Shown: positions 26,271 to 35,916, counted from the first letter of the stretch. The stretch: DNA of 64,000 nt from Perlucidibaca wandonensis (GCF_042677145.1 NZ_JBHTIT010000001.1:2046001-2110000); one strand, 5' to 3'. Notes: generated from the sequence alone by a model not told the origin. Program-made: numbers and translations.

Positions 26271-28738
26271 GTGATGTTTATGATGAGTCCAGTATTACCC
26301 AATTAGAGGGTCTGGAGGCTGTTCGTAAACGCCCTGGGATGTATATCGGCGACACCTCCGATGGCACGGGCCTACACCACTTGGTGTTTGAGGTCGTTGA
26401 TAACTCTATCGATGAAGCCTTGGCTGGCCATTGCGACGAAATTCAAGTCACAATTCATTCGGATAATGGCATCACGGTTTCAGATAACGGCCGTGGCATT
26501 CCGCCTAATGTGAAAATGGATGACAAGCATGAGCCAAAGCGTAGTGCGGCAGAAATCGCGCTAACAGGCCTCCATGCCGGCGGTAAGTTTAACCAGAACA
26601 GCTACAAAGTGTCGGGCGGCTTGCATGGCGTTGGTGTTAGCTGCGTAAACGCATTGAGTAAATACCTGCGGCTAACGGTTCGTCGTGATGGCCAAGTGCA
26701 TACGCTAGAGTTCACCGGCGGCGCGGTTATTGATCGCCATATTGAATTAGTGGATGGCGTTGAAGTATCACCTATGCGCATCACAGGCAAAACTGAGCGC
26801 CGCGGCACAGAGGTGCACTTTCAGCCTGACACTGACATCTTCATAGAGAATTACGATTTTCATTACGATATTTTGGCTAAGCGCCTACGCGAGCTGTCTT
26901 TTCTTAACTCAGGCGTGCGCATTGCATTAAAAGACGATCGCACAGGTCAAGAAGAGCTATTTCAATATGAAGGTGGCTTGGCGGCATTCGTTAACTATTT
27001 AAACGTGAACAAGACGCCGCTTAATAACGTCTTTCACTTCATTGTTCCTCAAGATGAGCACCCGCACGGCATAGGTGTTGAGGTGGCTTTGCAGTGGAAC
27101 GATAGCTATCAAGAAAACGTATATTGCTATACCAACAATATTCCTCAGCGTGATGGCGGTACTCACCTTCAGGGGTTTAGGACAGCGTTAACACGAACCT
27201 TGAACAACTATGTTGAAAAAGAAGGCCTGCTGAAAAAAGATAAAGTAACCACTGCTGGTGAAGATATGCGCGAAGGCCTAACGGCTATTGTCTCAGTTAA
27301 AGTGCCGGATCCTAAGTTTTCCAGCCAAACTAAAGACAAGCTTGTGTCGTCTGAAGTAACTAACGTTGTTTCTAGCATCATGAGTGAAAAATTCGAAGAG
27401 TACTTACTCGAGCATCCCTCAGCGGGCAAAATCATTGTCGGTAAGATTTTGGACGCAGCTCGTGCTCGTGAAGCGGCGAGAAAGGCGCGCGAGATGACGC
27501 GCCGTAAAGGGGCGCTGGATATCGCAGGCTTGCCTGGTAAGTTGGCAGACTGCCAAGAGAAAGACCCTGCCCTGTCTGAATTATATTTAGTGGAAGGCGA
27601 CTCGGCTGGTGGATCTGCCAAGCAAGGCCGTAACCGTAAAATGCAGGCTATTCTTCCATTGAAGGGTAAGATCTTAAACGTAGAAAAAGCTCGCTTTGAT
27701 AAGATGTTGTCATCGGCCGAGGTCGGCACTTTGATTACGGCACTGGGCTGCGGTATTGGCCGTGATGAGTACAATCCAGACAAGCTTCGTTATCACAAAA
27801 TCATCATCATGACCGACGCGGATGTCGACGGTTCGCATATTCGTACATTGCTCCTGACCTTCTTCTTTAGGCAAATGCCTGAGCTTATCGAGCGTGGCTA
27901 CATCTATATTGCTCAGCCGCCGCTGTATAAAGTCAAAAAAGGTAAGCAAGAGCAGTATCTGAAAGATGATGATGCGATGGAGAAGTACCAAACATCTATT
28001 GCGCTAGATGGCGCTGAGCTTCGGATTTCTGAAAACTCACCGGCAATTTCCGGCCTGGCTCTAGAGAGCCTGATTAATGGCTACCGTAATTTCATTAATT
28101 TGCTAAAGCGCTTAAGCCGTCGTTATCCCGAAGTTATGCTGGAGCAGTTTTTAACTTTAGGCACTTTGGCGTCAGACAAGTTATCTGATCAAGCTATTGT
28201 TGTTGAGTGGTCTGGAAAGCTACAGAAGGCAGTTAATGACGCCGCAGACCCTAGCCAACGTTACTTAGTTGAAGCAGTGTTTGATAACGAAACACAAAAC
28301 TATTTTGTGCAAATCGACTTAATAGCTCACGGCGTTCCATACACCTATCGATTAGGCACAGAATTCTTCTCGTCTCCTGAGTATCGCCAAATTTCGACAC
28401 TTGCCGATGCGCTTGATGGCCTTATGGTTCCTGGCGCCCTGGTGCGTCGTGGTGAGCGTGAGGTCGCTGCTGAGTCATTTAAGCAGGTCTACCAATGGCT
28501 TATGCAGGAGTCTAAGCGCGGTCTTGGCGTGCAGCGTTATAAAGGCTTGGGCGAAATGAACCCAGACCAGCTTTGGGAAACAACGATGGACCCTGAGTCT
28601 CGCCGCATGTTGCAGGTGAAAATTGAGGATGCAATTGGTGCGGATCAAATGTTTACAACGCTCATGGGCGATAACGTTGAACCACGCCGTGCGTTTATCG
28701 AAACCAACGCACTACTAGTAACCAACCTCGACGTATAA
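26267..28738 (+). CDS. gyrB: DNA gyrase subunit B
   Basis: ATPase subunit of gyrase, which introduces negative supercoils. It has 823 residues from the ATG overlapping the recF stop (ATGA), preceded by the SD GGAGAAG; the longer frame adds 29 codons that overlap recF. The GHKL ATPase begins YDESSITQLEGLEAVRKRPGMYIGDT. Toprim motifs are EGDSAGGSAKQGRNRKMQAI and DADVDGSHIRTLLLTFFF. It is about 20 residues longer than E. coli GyrB. Quinolone-region residues look ordinary. Confidence 0.99.
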   Translation: MSDVYDESSITQLEGLEAVRKRPGMYIGDTSDGTGLHHLVFEVVDNSIDEALAGHCDEIQVTIHSDNGITVSDNGRGIPPNVKMDDKHEPKRSAAEIALTGLHAGGKFNQNSYKVSGGLHGVGVSCVNALSKYLRLTVRRDGQVHTLEFTGGAVIDRHIELVDGVEVSPMRITGKTERRGTEVHFQPDTDIFIENYDFHYDILAKRLRELSFLNSGVRIALKDDRTGQEELFQYEGGLAAFVNYLNVNKTPLNNVFHFIVPQDEHPHGIGVEVALQWNDSYQENVYCYTNNIPQRDGGTHLQGFRTALTRTLNNYVEKEGLLKKDKVTTAGEDMREGLTAIVSVKVPDPKFSSQTKDKLVSSEVTNVVSSIMSEKFEEYLLEHPSAGKIIVGKILDAARAREAARKAREMTRRKGALDIAGLPGKLADCQEKDPALSELYLVEGDSAGGSAKQGRNRKMQAILPLKGKILNVEKARFDKMLSSAEVGTLITALGCGIGRDEYNPDKLRYHKIIIMTDADVDGSHIRTLLLTFFFRQMPELIERGYIYIAQPPLYKVKKGKQEQYLKDDDAMEKYQTSIALDGAELRISENSPAISGLALESLINGYRNFINLLKRLSRRYPEVMLEQFLTLGTLASDKLSDQAIVVEWSGKLQKAVNDAADPSQRYLVEAVFDNETQNYFVQIDLIAHGVPYTYRLGTEFFSSPEYRQISTLADALDGLMVPGALVRRGEREVAAESFKQVYQWLMQESKRGLGVQRYKGLGEMNPDQLWETTMDPESRRMLQVKIEDAIGADQMFTTLMGDNVEPRRAFIETNALLVTNLDV

Positions 28739-28747
28739 GAGGCCAAA

Positions 28748-28787
28748 GCCTTTTGGCGCAATGAGTTCTCATAAAGCGCCAAAAGGC
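28748..28787 (+). terminator. Strong hairpin after gyrB
   Basis: Perfect 12-bp inverted repeat (GCCTTTTGGCGC at 28748-28759 and its complement at 28776-28787) around a 16-base loop, starting 10 bp after the gyrB stop. No T-run follows on either strand, so it is not a classical intrinsic terminator. It may instead stabilise the gyrB mRNA end or act as a weak terminator before dus. Confidence 0.5.
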
Positions 28788-28795
28788 CATCGGGG

Positions 28796-28811
28796 TGTTT
28801 CACGTGGAACA
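28796..28811. promoter_or_regulatory. parS: parS site 3 (ParB-binding), at the dus start
   Basis: TGTTTCACGTGGAACA, identical to site 1, lies in the short gyrB-dus gap and reaches into the first codons of dus. With sites 1 and 2 it makes a cluster spread over 3.2 kb. Confidence 0.88.
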
Positions 28812-29736
28812 GGTAAAGTTGGTTTTGGCGCCGATGGAGGGTTTAACCGATTTCGATATGCGCCGAACACTTACAGAGCTCAGCCCCTATGCGTGGTGCG
28901 TTACCGAATTTTTACGAATAACCCAGCAACTACTCCCCTCCAGTGTTTTCCTAAGGCATATGCCAGAGTTGGAAACGGCAAGCAAAACTGCAAATGGCAC
29001 CCCAGTGCATTTACAGCTCCTAGGCAGTGATCCAACACTGATGGCCGAAAACGCTGCTAAAGCGGCATCTCTAGGCGCACTAGCAATTGATATCAATTTT
29101 GGCTGCCCCGCGAAGACCGTAAATAGGCATCGCGGCGGAGCCGCTTTGTTAAAAGAGCCAGAGTTAATTCATAGAATTGTGTTGGCTGTACGCAATGCTG
29201 TGCCGTCAGAAGTCCCAGTCAGCGCCAAGATTCGATTGGGTACTGATGATGCTAGCGAGATGGCTGAAAATGTCGCCGCAATTGCTCAAGCAGGAAGCTC
29301 TTGGCTAACCATTCATGGCAGAACTAAAGCGCAAGGCTATCGGCCACCAGTGGACTGGCACGCTATTGCCGATGCTCGTCGCTATGCTAATGGTATGACC
29401 ATCATTGCCAATGGTGATGTGCACAGCAAGCTTGCTGCTGAGATGTGCCAGCAAATAACCGGCTGCAATACGCTAATGATAGGCAGAGCCGCTGTTAGTC
29501 AGCCTGGCTTGGTTGAGGAAATAATGAGTGGTCGCGAGTCACTTAGCTGGGCTGCCGTAAGACAGGCTCAGCTTAAGTTTTTAGCAGAAATGAATGGTCA
29601 GGATGTGCGGATGGTCGGAAGATATAAGCAGTGGTTAGCGATGACCGCCCTGCACTATCCAGAGGCCGCTGCCGATTTTGCCTTGATCAAGCGGCTCAAG
29701 CATCGGCAAGCGGTTTTTGACACGATGGCGCTATAG
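28804..29736 (+). CDS. dusC: tRNA-dihydrouridine synthase, DusC-like
   Basis: FMN enzyme that reduces uridine to dihydrouridine in tRNA. It has 310 residues. The barrel starts LVLAPMEGLTD. The catalytic cysteine is in FGCPAKTVNRHRGGAAL, and HGRTKAQGY and IANGDVHS follow. The CVTEFLRI and RYKQWLAM segments resemble DusC (U16) more than DusA or DusB. Start uncertain: GTG 28804 (chosen, with GGGGTG about 6 bp before) or GTG 28795. Both lie in or beside a parS site. The 3' end overlaps the convergent transporter gene by 6 bp. Confidence 0.9.
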   Translation: MEQVKLVLAPMEGLTDFDMRRTLTELSPYAWCVTEFLRITQQLLPSSVFLRHMPELETASKTANGTPVHLQLLGSDPTLMAENAAKAASLGALAIDINFGCPAKTVNRHRGGAALLKEPELIHRIVLAVRNAVPSEVPVSAKIRLGTDDASEMAENVAAIAQAGSSWLTIHGRTKAQGYRPPVDWHAIADARRYANGMTIIANGDVHSKLAAEMCQQITGCNTLMIGRAAVSQPGLVEEIMSGRESLSWAAVRQAQLKFLAEMNGQDVRMVGRYKQWLAMTALHYPEAAADFALIKRLKHRQAVFDTMAL

Positions 29737-30807
29737 CTGGCTATTCGACTCTTCACTTGTTGGCTGTTCAAGCCACTCCTTCCAAATAGCTAACATCACA
29801 GCCAATATGACGGGGCCTAAAAATAGGCCAATCATTCCGAATGCAGTAAGCCCGCCAAGCACGCCAAACATAATCAGCAAGAACGACACTTTGGTTGCCG
29901 TGGAGATGACCAAGGGTCGAATGATATTGTCGACTGAGCTAACAACAAGCCCGCCCCAAATGGCGAGACCTACAGCGCTGAATGTGTCGCCGCTAGCTAA
30001 AAGCCAAAGCGATACAGCACCCCAAGCGAATGGTGTGCCGAAGGGTATCAGCGCGATTAAAAAGGTCACTACGGCGAGAAATATTGGGTTTGGTGCCCCA
30101 GCCACGGCATAGCCTGCACCGGCCAGCGTGGCCTGTGCTACCGCGGTCAGAACGATGCCAAAGACGACGGCGCGGGTCATGTCCCCGGCCGCCTTCATAT
30201 AACGCTCGCCATGCCCGGGCGTAATAAGTGCCAACGCCTTTCGAGTTTGATGCATTAGCGCAAGGCCATCGCGATAAAAGAAGAAAGCGGTAAACACGGT
30301 GATAGCCAGTTTGATTAGGTTTCGACTAATGCCACCTGCAAGCAGCTTGGCTTGCGGAATGCCGAGGCTGGCGATGCTACGAATACTATCTTTGGCGGCT
30401 TGAGGGTCGGCATGAGTCTGCGTCCACCAGCGTTGCAGCTCGTCATAAAGCCAAGGGGCAAAGTCTGCCAGCCATGGTGAAACAGGCAGCTGACTTTGAG
30501 ATAGCAGCTCTCCGATATGGGCGTAAATATTACGAATTTCAGTTTGCAGCAGAAGAACCAGCCACGCCAATGGGCCGATAAGCAGCAAGGTTAGCAATAA
30601 GGTCATGATGCCAGCGGCAATGTTTTGCCGTTGGCCAACGAGATTATAAATTCGCCGATAAACAGGCCATGTGACAAATACTAGAATAGCTGCCCATGCC
30701 ATTGGAATAAAAAACGGGCTGAGCACGGAATAGCTTAGATAGCCTAAAGCGGCCAGGCCGATGAACAACAAAGTGCGCGTTAATGTGTAGGTGCTAGTAA
30801 CCGTCAT
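29731..30807 (-). CDS. AI-2E-family (PerM/YdiK-type) membrane transporter
   Basis: Inner-membrane protein of 358 residues with about seven to eight hydrophobic helices. N-terminal pair near 10-70, a periplasmic section with IYAHIGELLSQ, then FTAFFFYRDG, IALIPFGTPFAWG and a C-terminal IIRPLVISTATKVSFLLIMFGVLGGLTAFGMIGLFLGPV, the hallmark of the family. Members are linked to export or ion antiport; the substrate here is unknown. Convergent with dus. Confidence 0.92.
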   Translation of the reverse strand: MTVTSTYTLTRTLLFIGLAALGYLSYSVLSPFFIPMAWAAILVFVTWPVYRRIYNLVGQRQNIAAGIMTLLLTLLLIGPLAWLVLLLQTEIRNIYAHIGELLSQSQLPVSPWLADFAPWLYDELQRWWTQTHADPQAAKDSIRSIASLGIPQAKLLAGGISRNLIKLAITVFTAFFFYRDGLALMHQTRKALALITPGHGERYMKAAGDMTRAVVFGIVLTAVAQATLAGAGYAVAGAPNPIFLAVVTFLIALIPFGTPFAWGAVSLWLLASGDTFSAVGLAIWGGLVVSSVDNIIRPLVISTATKVSFLLIMFGVLGGLTAFGMIGLFLGPVILAVMLAIWKEWLEQPTSEESNSQL

Positions 30808-30861
30808 GAAGGCTCTCCTCTAGGCCTCATGCTAGCACTGCAAGTTGGATTTGCTAGGCCA

Positions 30862-30900
30862 TAAAACAAAAAAGGGGCTATACCTTATGGCATAGCCCCT
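30862..30900 (-). terminator. Intrinsic terminator of the acyl-CoA dehydrogenase gene
   Basis: Arms AGGGGCTAT (30873-30881) and ATAGCCCCT (30892-30900) form a GC-rich hairpin. On the minus strand it is followed by TTTTTTGTTTT. It lies 22 bp beyond the stop at 30922. Confidence 0.88.
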
Positions 30901-30921
30901 TCTGCTCAAACGCTCAGTAAC

Positions 30922-32739
30922 TTAGTTAAAGTTAAAGTGCTCAGCCTTCATCTTCATGATTGAAGATGTTGGCTTAAGCATGCCTTCGGCATGGCTTTTG
31001 GTGCGTGGCAAAATACGGTCGAAATAGAACTCAGCGGTTTGGATTTTCGCTTCATAGAATGCTGGCTCTTCAGCGCCACCATTTTCTAGTTTATCGAAAG
31101 CCACTGCGGCCATTTTCGCCCAGAAGTAAGCCAGCATGGCGTAACCTGAGTACATCAAGAAATCATTTGATGCAGTACCAACCATGTCGCGATCTTTACG
31201 AGCTTGCAGCATGATGCGCACTGTCAGGTAGTTCCACTGCGTGGCGATCTTCGTTAGTTCCCAAACGAATGGACGCATTGAGCTGTTTGCCACGTTGGCG
31301 CGGCAGAACTTGGCGATATCGCCAGTGAACTCGCGAACCACTTTGCCACGTGAACCAATAAGAACCTTACGGCCCAATAGATCCAGCGCTTGGATGCCGG
31401 TAGTGCCTTCATACAGCGTGGAGATGCGCGCGTCGCGGGCGTACTGCTCCATGCCGTGCTCTTTGATGTAGCCGTGGCCACCAAACACTTGCATGCCGAG
31501 GTTGGCAGCTTCAAGGCCTAGCTCAGTCAATACACCTTTCAAAATTGGCGTGTAGAAGCCAAGTTTGTCGTCCCAGAAGTCATAGAGCTCTTTATCACCG
31601 TTGGTGATACCCACAGCCATATTGTCAGCAAGCTGAGCGGCAAAATAAATCATCGCGCGGCCGCCTTCAGCAACGGCTTTTTGTGTCAGCAGCATGCGGC
31701 GGACATCGGCGTGATGAATCAGCGAGTCGGCGACTTGATCCGGTTCTTTTTTGCCGGTGAGCGCGCGCATCGAGCGACGATCCTTGGCATATGGCAATGC
31801 GCCTTGGAATGATTGCTCAGCGTGAGCAATGCCCTGTACGGCAGTGCCGATACGCGCGGTGTTCATGAAGGTGAACATGCACTCAAGGCCTTTGTTGGGC
31901 GGGCCAATCAAATAGCCAGTTGCACCATCGAAGTTCAGTACGCAGGTGGCCGAAGCGCGGATGCCCATTTTGTGCTCGATGGAGCCAACAGTAACGGGGT
32001 TGCGCTCGCCCATATTGCCTTCAACATCGACATTGAACTTAGGCACGATGAACAAGGAAATGCCACGCGTGCCAGGAGGCGCGTCTGGAAGGCGAGCCAG
32101 CACGATGTGAATGATGTTTTCACATAGATCGTGATCACCAGCAGAGATGAAAATCTTCGTGCCGGAGAGCTTATAGCTACCATCGGCCTGAAGCTCAGCC
32201 TTGGTTTTTACTTGACCCAAGTCGGTGCCGCATTGTGGCTCAGTTAAGCACATGGTGCCCAACCAACGGCCTTCGACCAATGCTGGCATGAAAGTGGCTT
32301 TTTGTTGCTCATCGCCGTGCAGCATGATTGTGTTCATGCAGCCTAACGATAGGCCCGGATACATGGTGAACGACCAGTTTGCTGTGCCCATCATTTCGGC
32401 TTTTAACAAGCCCATGGACATAGGCAGGCCTTGGCCGCCAAATTCAGCTGGATAGTTCAGGCCTTGCCAGCCGCCTGCAACATACTGGTTGTAAGCTTCT
32501 TTGAAGCCTTTCGGCGTAGTGACTTCGCCATCGGCAAAATGGCAGCCTTCTTCGTCGCCGGATTGGTTGATTGGCGCGAGTACTTCTTCGCAATACTTCG
32601 CACACTCATCCAAGATCGCGTCGACCATATCAGGCGTCGCGTCTTCACCGCCGGGTAAATTTGCGTAGTGCTTTGGGTAATCAAAGACTTCGTTCATGAG
32701 GAAGCGCATATCGCGCAGAGGGGCCTTGTAAGCTGGCAT
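30922..32739 (-). CDS. Acyl-CoA dehydrogenase with extended C-terminal domain
   Basis: FAD enzyme of fatty-acid beta-oxidation, about 605 residues from the ATG MPAYKAPLRDMRFLMNEVFD; the frame opens five codons earlier at a TTG. The dehydrogenase core has MCLTEPQCGTDLG and KIFISAGDHD (FAD and substrate loops), then HGYIKEHGMEQYARDARISTLYEGTTGIQALDLLGRKV, with the catalytic glutamate in YEGTTG. A C-terminal extra domain (about 460-605) is typical of this long bacterial subgroup. It ends before a strong terminator. Confidence 0.93.
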   Translation of the reverse strand: MPAYKAPLRDMRFLMNEVFDYPKHYANLPGGEDATPDMVDAILDECAKYCEEVLAPINQSGDEEGCHFADGEVTTPKGFKEAYNQYVAGGWQGLNYPAEFGGQGLPMSMGLLKAEMMGTANWSFTMYPGLSLGCMNTIMLHGDEQQKATFMPALVEGRWLGTMCLTEPQCGTDLGQVKTKAELQADGSYKLSGTKIFISAGDHDLCENIIHIVLARLPDAPPGTRGISLFIVPKFNVDVEGNMGERNPVTVGSIEHKMGIRASATCVLNFDGATGYLIGPPNKGLECMFTFMNTARIGTAVQGIAHAEQSFQGALPYAKDRRSMRALTGKKEPDQVADSLIHHADVRRMLLTQKAVAEGGRAMIYFAAQLADNMAVGITNGDKELYDFWDDKLGFYTPILKGVLTELGLEAANLGMQVFGGHGYIKEHGMEQYARDARISTLYEGTTGIQALDLLGRKVLIGSRGKVVREFTGDIAKFCRANVANSSMRPFVWELTKIATQWNYLTVRIMLQARKDRDMVGTASNDFLMYSGYAMLAYFWAKMAAVAFDKLENGGAEEPAFYEAKIQTAEFYFDRILPRTKSHAEGMLKPTSSIMKMKAEHFNFN

Positions 32740-32856
32740 GGCGTAATCACTCAAGTTAGTTGAACACCACTAACTTATACGCATAAAGCGAGCTTGGGTC
32801 ATTGGCAGTTTTAAGCTGAGCGTCCGGCATATCGGACAATCGGCCAGAGCCAATTT

Positions 32857-32890
32857 GGGCAGCTATAATCTATTGCGACGATAGCTGCCC
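32857..32890. terminator. Hairpin downstream of glyS
   Basis: Perfect 10-bp inverted repeat GGGCAGCTAT (32857-32866) and ATAGCTGCCC (32881-32890), just past the glyS stop. The T-run on the minus strand is poor (AAATTGG follows), so termination strength is doubtful; the plus strand has GGTTTTT a few bases on. Confidence 0.5.
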
Positions 32891-32896
32891 AGGTTT

Positions 32897-34948
32897 TTAG
32901 CTTAGCAGCGAGATGTCGGCCACGCGTAAGAACAGCGCGCGCAGTTGGTTGAGCAGGCGTAAACGGTTTAGGCGGATAGCGGCATCGTCGGCATTGACCA
33001 TGACATTATCGAAGAAGGCATCCACTGGTTCACGTAAGGTAGCGAGCAGGCTTAATGCTTGGCCATAATCGCCGGAGGCATAAAGCGGTGCCAGGCGTGC
33101 CTGTAAGGCATCGAGCTGGGCTGCCAAGTCTTGTTCGGCAGGCTCTTGTAAAAGTGCACTATCAACTGAGCCAGAAACCGAAGATTCTTTAGCTAAGATG
33201 TTGGCCACGCGCTTGTTAGCCGCAGCCAAGGCGGTGGCCTCAGGCAGGCCACTAAACGCTGCCACTGCCTGCACGCGGCGAGCAACATCGCCCGCTACAG
33301 TAGGTTGGCAGGCTTGCACAGCGGCAATAACTTCGGCGCTGACGCCCTGCTCTTCGAACATGGCGCGATAACGCCCTAGCAGAAAGCTAAAGACATCTTC
33401 GGCGGCGTTGACTTGAGTAACCGCCGAGCCGTGTTGAGCGACGGCTGTGGCGACTAGTTCGCGTAAATCAATGCGGTAGTCACCTGCAATCAATATGCGT
33501 AGAACACCTAACGCCGCACGGCGCAATGCAAATGGGTCTTTCGAGCCGGTCGGTGGTTGGCCGATGCCAAATAAACCAGTCAATGTGTCGAGCTTGTCGG
33601 CCAATGACACTGCAGCGCCGGTAGCCGTCGTTGGCAAGGTATCGCCAGAGAAGCGTGGCAAATACTGCTCGTTGAGTGCCAGCGCAACATCATTGGCAAG
33701 GCCTTCATGGCGCGCGTAATGGTAGCCCGCGATGCCTTGCAGCTCTGGGAATTCGCTGACCATTTCGCTAGCTAAGTCGGACTTGCAGAGCTTGCCGGCG
33801 AGCTCTGCAGAGGCAACATCACTACCGATGAGCCCTGCGATATGCCCGGCCAATGTCGATACGCGCTCGGCTTTGGCGAAAACTGTGCCGAGCTGCGCTT
33901 GAAACACGACTTGCTTGAGGCGTTCATTGCGCTCGGCAAGCGTGACCTTTTTATCTTGGCTGAAAAAGAACTCGGCATCGGTTAAGCGTGGGCGCACCAC
34001 TTTCTCATTACCAGAAATGATCATTTCTGGATCCGTAGAGTCGATATTGGCCACGGTGATGAAACGCGCCATGAGCTGATCATTGGCATCGACTAAGCAG
34101 AAGTATTTCTGGTTGTCCTGCATGGTGGAAATTAGCGCTTCCTGCGGCACGCTCAAAAAGCGTTCTTCAAAGCTGCAAACCAATGGCACTGGCCATTCCA
34201 CCAAGGCGGTGACTTCATCAAGCAGAGCATCGGGCATTAACGCGCGGCCACCGGCTTGCGTCGCAAGGTCGTTAACTACGCCCTGAATCTGCGTGCGGCG
34301 CTCAGAGAAGTCAGCAAGCACGTGCGCTGAGCGCATGGCTTCAACGTAATCATCGGCATGTGCAAGCTCTACAGCTGCTGGGTGGTGAAAGCGATGGCCA
34401 AAGCTAGTGCGGCCACTATCGAGGCCGAGCACAGAGGCTGGCACCACGGCATCGCCGTAAAGCAACACCAGCCAATGCATGGGGCGAACAAATTCGACAC
34501 GGCTACTGCCCCAACGCATACGTTTGGCAATCGGCAGTTGCTTAATGGCCAGCTCAAAAATGCCAGCTAGCAAGTCGGCAGCAGCCTCGCCTTTTACAGT
34601 GCGTACTAGACGAAGCTTTTCACCCGTAGCATCTAGGTCGGCAACTTCAACGCCATTTTTACGAGCAAATCCAAGTGCGGCAGGCGTAGGTTGTCCATCG
34701 GCAGTGAAGGCGGCTTTGACCGGTGGACCATCGGCGCGAACTTCACGATCTGGTTGTTGCGGTGCTAAAGAATCGATGATTAAACCTAATCGGCGCGGTG
34801 CAGCAAAAAAGCGTATGCCAGAAAACTCTAGGCCTTTGCTTTTGAGGCCTTGCTCAACGCCATCACGCAAAGCAGTGGCGAGCGTTAATAAAGACTTGGG
34901 TGGCAGCTCTTCGCCGCCTAATTCAAACAAAACGGATGGATGGCTCAT
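32897..34948 (-). CDS. glyS: Glycine-tRNA ligase beta subunit
   Basis: Beta chain of the tetrameric alpha2beta2 glycyl-tRNA synthetase, which charges tRNA-Gly. It has 683 residues, normal. It starts MSHPSVLFELGGEELPPKSL and has the conserved MRWGSSRVEFVRPMHWLVLL and DPFALRRAALGVLRI segments. Its start overlaps the glyQ stop as ATGA. Confidence 0.98.
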   Translation of the reverse strand: MSHPSVLFELGGEELPPKSLLTLATALRDGVEQGLKSKGLEFSGIRFFAAPRRLGLIIDSLAPQQPDREVRADGPPVKAAFTADGQPTPAALGFARKNGVEVADLDATGEKLRLVRTVKGEAAADLLAGIFELAIKQLPIAKRMRWGSSRVEFVRPMHWLVLLYGDAVVPASVLGLDSGRTSFGHRFHHPAAVELAHADDYVEAMRSAHVLADFSERRTQIQGVVNDLATQAGGRALMPDALLDEVTALVEWPVPLVCSFEERFLSVPQEALISTMQDNQKYFCLVDANDQLMARFITVANIDSTDPEMIISGNEKVVRPRLTDAEFFFSQDKKVTLAERNERLKQVVFQAQLGTVFAKAERVSTLAGHIAGLIGSDVASAELAGKLCKSDLASEMVSEFPELQGIAGYHYARHEGLANDVALALNEQYLPRFSGDTLPTTATGAAVSLADKLDTLTGLFGIGQPPTGSKDPFALRRAALGVLRILIAGDYRIDLRELVATAVAQHGSAVTQVNAAEDVFSFLLGRYRAMFEEQGVSAEVIAAVQACQPTVAGDVARRVQAVAAFSGLPEATALAAANKRVANILAKESSVSGSVDSALLQEPAEQDLAAQLDALQARLAPLYASGDYGQALSLLATLREPVDAFFDNVMVNADDAAIRLNRLRLLNQLRALFLRVADISLLS

Positions 34949-35916
34949 GCCTGCTTCTCCCCTGCTGTTGCTACCTGGGCATCGATGGTGGCCATCACTT
35001 CTGCTCGTAAAGCGGGATCGGCAAGTGGAAAGCCTAGCGCTGCGCGTGAGTCAAAATAGCTCTGTGCCACAGCGCGAGCCAATGCGCGGACACGCAAAAT
35101 AAAGCGTTGGCGTTCTGTGACCGAAATCGCACGGCGCGCATCTAGCAAGTTGAAGGTGTGTGAGGCTTTCAAGACAAACTCATAAGCCGGTAAGGGCAGT
35201 TTCAGCGCCATGATGCGGTTGGATTCTGACTCGTAAAGATCGAACAGCTTAAACAGCTCGTCAATATTGGCGTGTTCGAAGTTATAGGTCGATTGCTCAA
35301 CTTCGTTTTGATGGAAGACATCGCCATAGGTGACTTTGCCGAATGGGCCATCGGTCCAGACCAAGTCGTACACCGAGTCGACGCCCTGTAAATACATAGC
35401 TAAGCGCTCAAGGCCGTAGGTGATTTCCCCCGTAACTGGGTAGCACTCTAGGCCACCGACTTGCTGAAAATAAGTGAACTGGGTGACTTCCATGCCATTG
35501 AGCCAAATTTCCCAGCCCAAGCCCCACGCGCCCAGTGTTGGTGACTCCCAGTTGTCTTCGACAAAGCGGATATCGTGCACAGTAGGGTCAATGCCGATAT
35601 GGCGTAGCGAGTTTAAATACAGGTCTTGGATATTTGGTGGATTTGGCTTCAACACCACTTGGAACTGGTAATAGTGCTGTAAGCGATTGGGGTTTTCGCC
35701 ATAGCGGCCATCGGCTGGGCGGCGCGATGGCTGCACGTAGGCGGCATGCCATGCCTCAGGCCCAATGGCGCGTAAAAATGTCGCGGTATGAAACGTGCCC
35801 GCACCCATTTCCATGTCATAAGGCTGCAGCACGCAGCAGCCCTGCTCTGCCCAGTAGCTCTGCAGCGCTAAAATAAGGCCTTGAAAAGTTTGGATGGGTT
35901 GTGCGGTATCGCTCAT
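34945..35916 (-). CDS. glyQ: Glycine-tRNA ligase alpha subunit
   Basis: Catalytic alpha chain, 323 residues. It has the class II motifs FQGLILALQSYWAEQGC, LQPYDMEMGAGTFHTATFLRA and YVQPSRRPADGRYGENPNRLQHYYQFQV. It is coupled to glyS by a 4-bp overlap. No T-box or other leader element was seen in the 88 bases before the next hairpin. Confidence 0.99.
   Translation of the reverse strand: MSDTAQPIQTFQGLILALQSYWAEQGCCVLQPYDMEMGAGTFHTATFLRAIGPEAWHAAYVQPSRRPADGRYGENPNRLQHYYQFQVVLKPNPPNIQDLYLNSLRHIGIDPTVHDIRFVEDNWESPTLGAWGLGWEIWLNGMEVTQFTYFQQVGGLECYPVTGEITYGLERLAMYLQGVDSVYDLVWTDGPFGKVTYGDVFHQNEVEQSTYNFEHANIDELFKLFDLYESESNRIMALKLPLPAYEFVLKASHTFNLLDARRAISVTERQRFILRVRALARAVAQSYFDSRAALGFPLADPALRAEVMATIDAQVATAGEKQA

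Noticed and set aside
27208..27783. 191-aa frame opposite gyrB
   Set aside because: Antisense of the GyrB toprim region; composition and absence of motifs fit a shadow frame.
31341..31356. CACGTG core inside the acyl-CoA dehydrogenase gene as a fourth parS
   Set aside because: The flanks (TTTGC and AACCA) match the parS consensus poorly compared with the three good sites.
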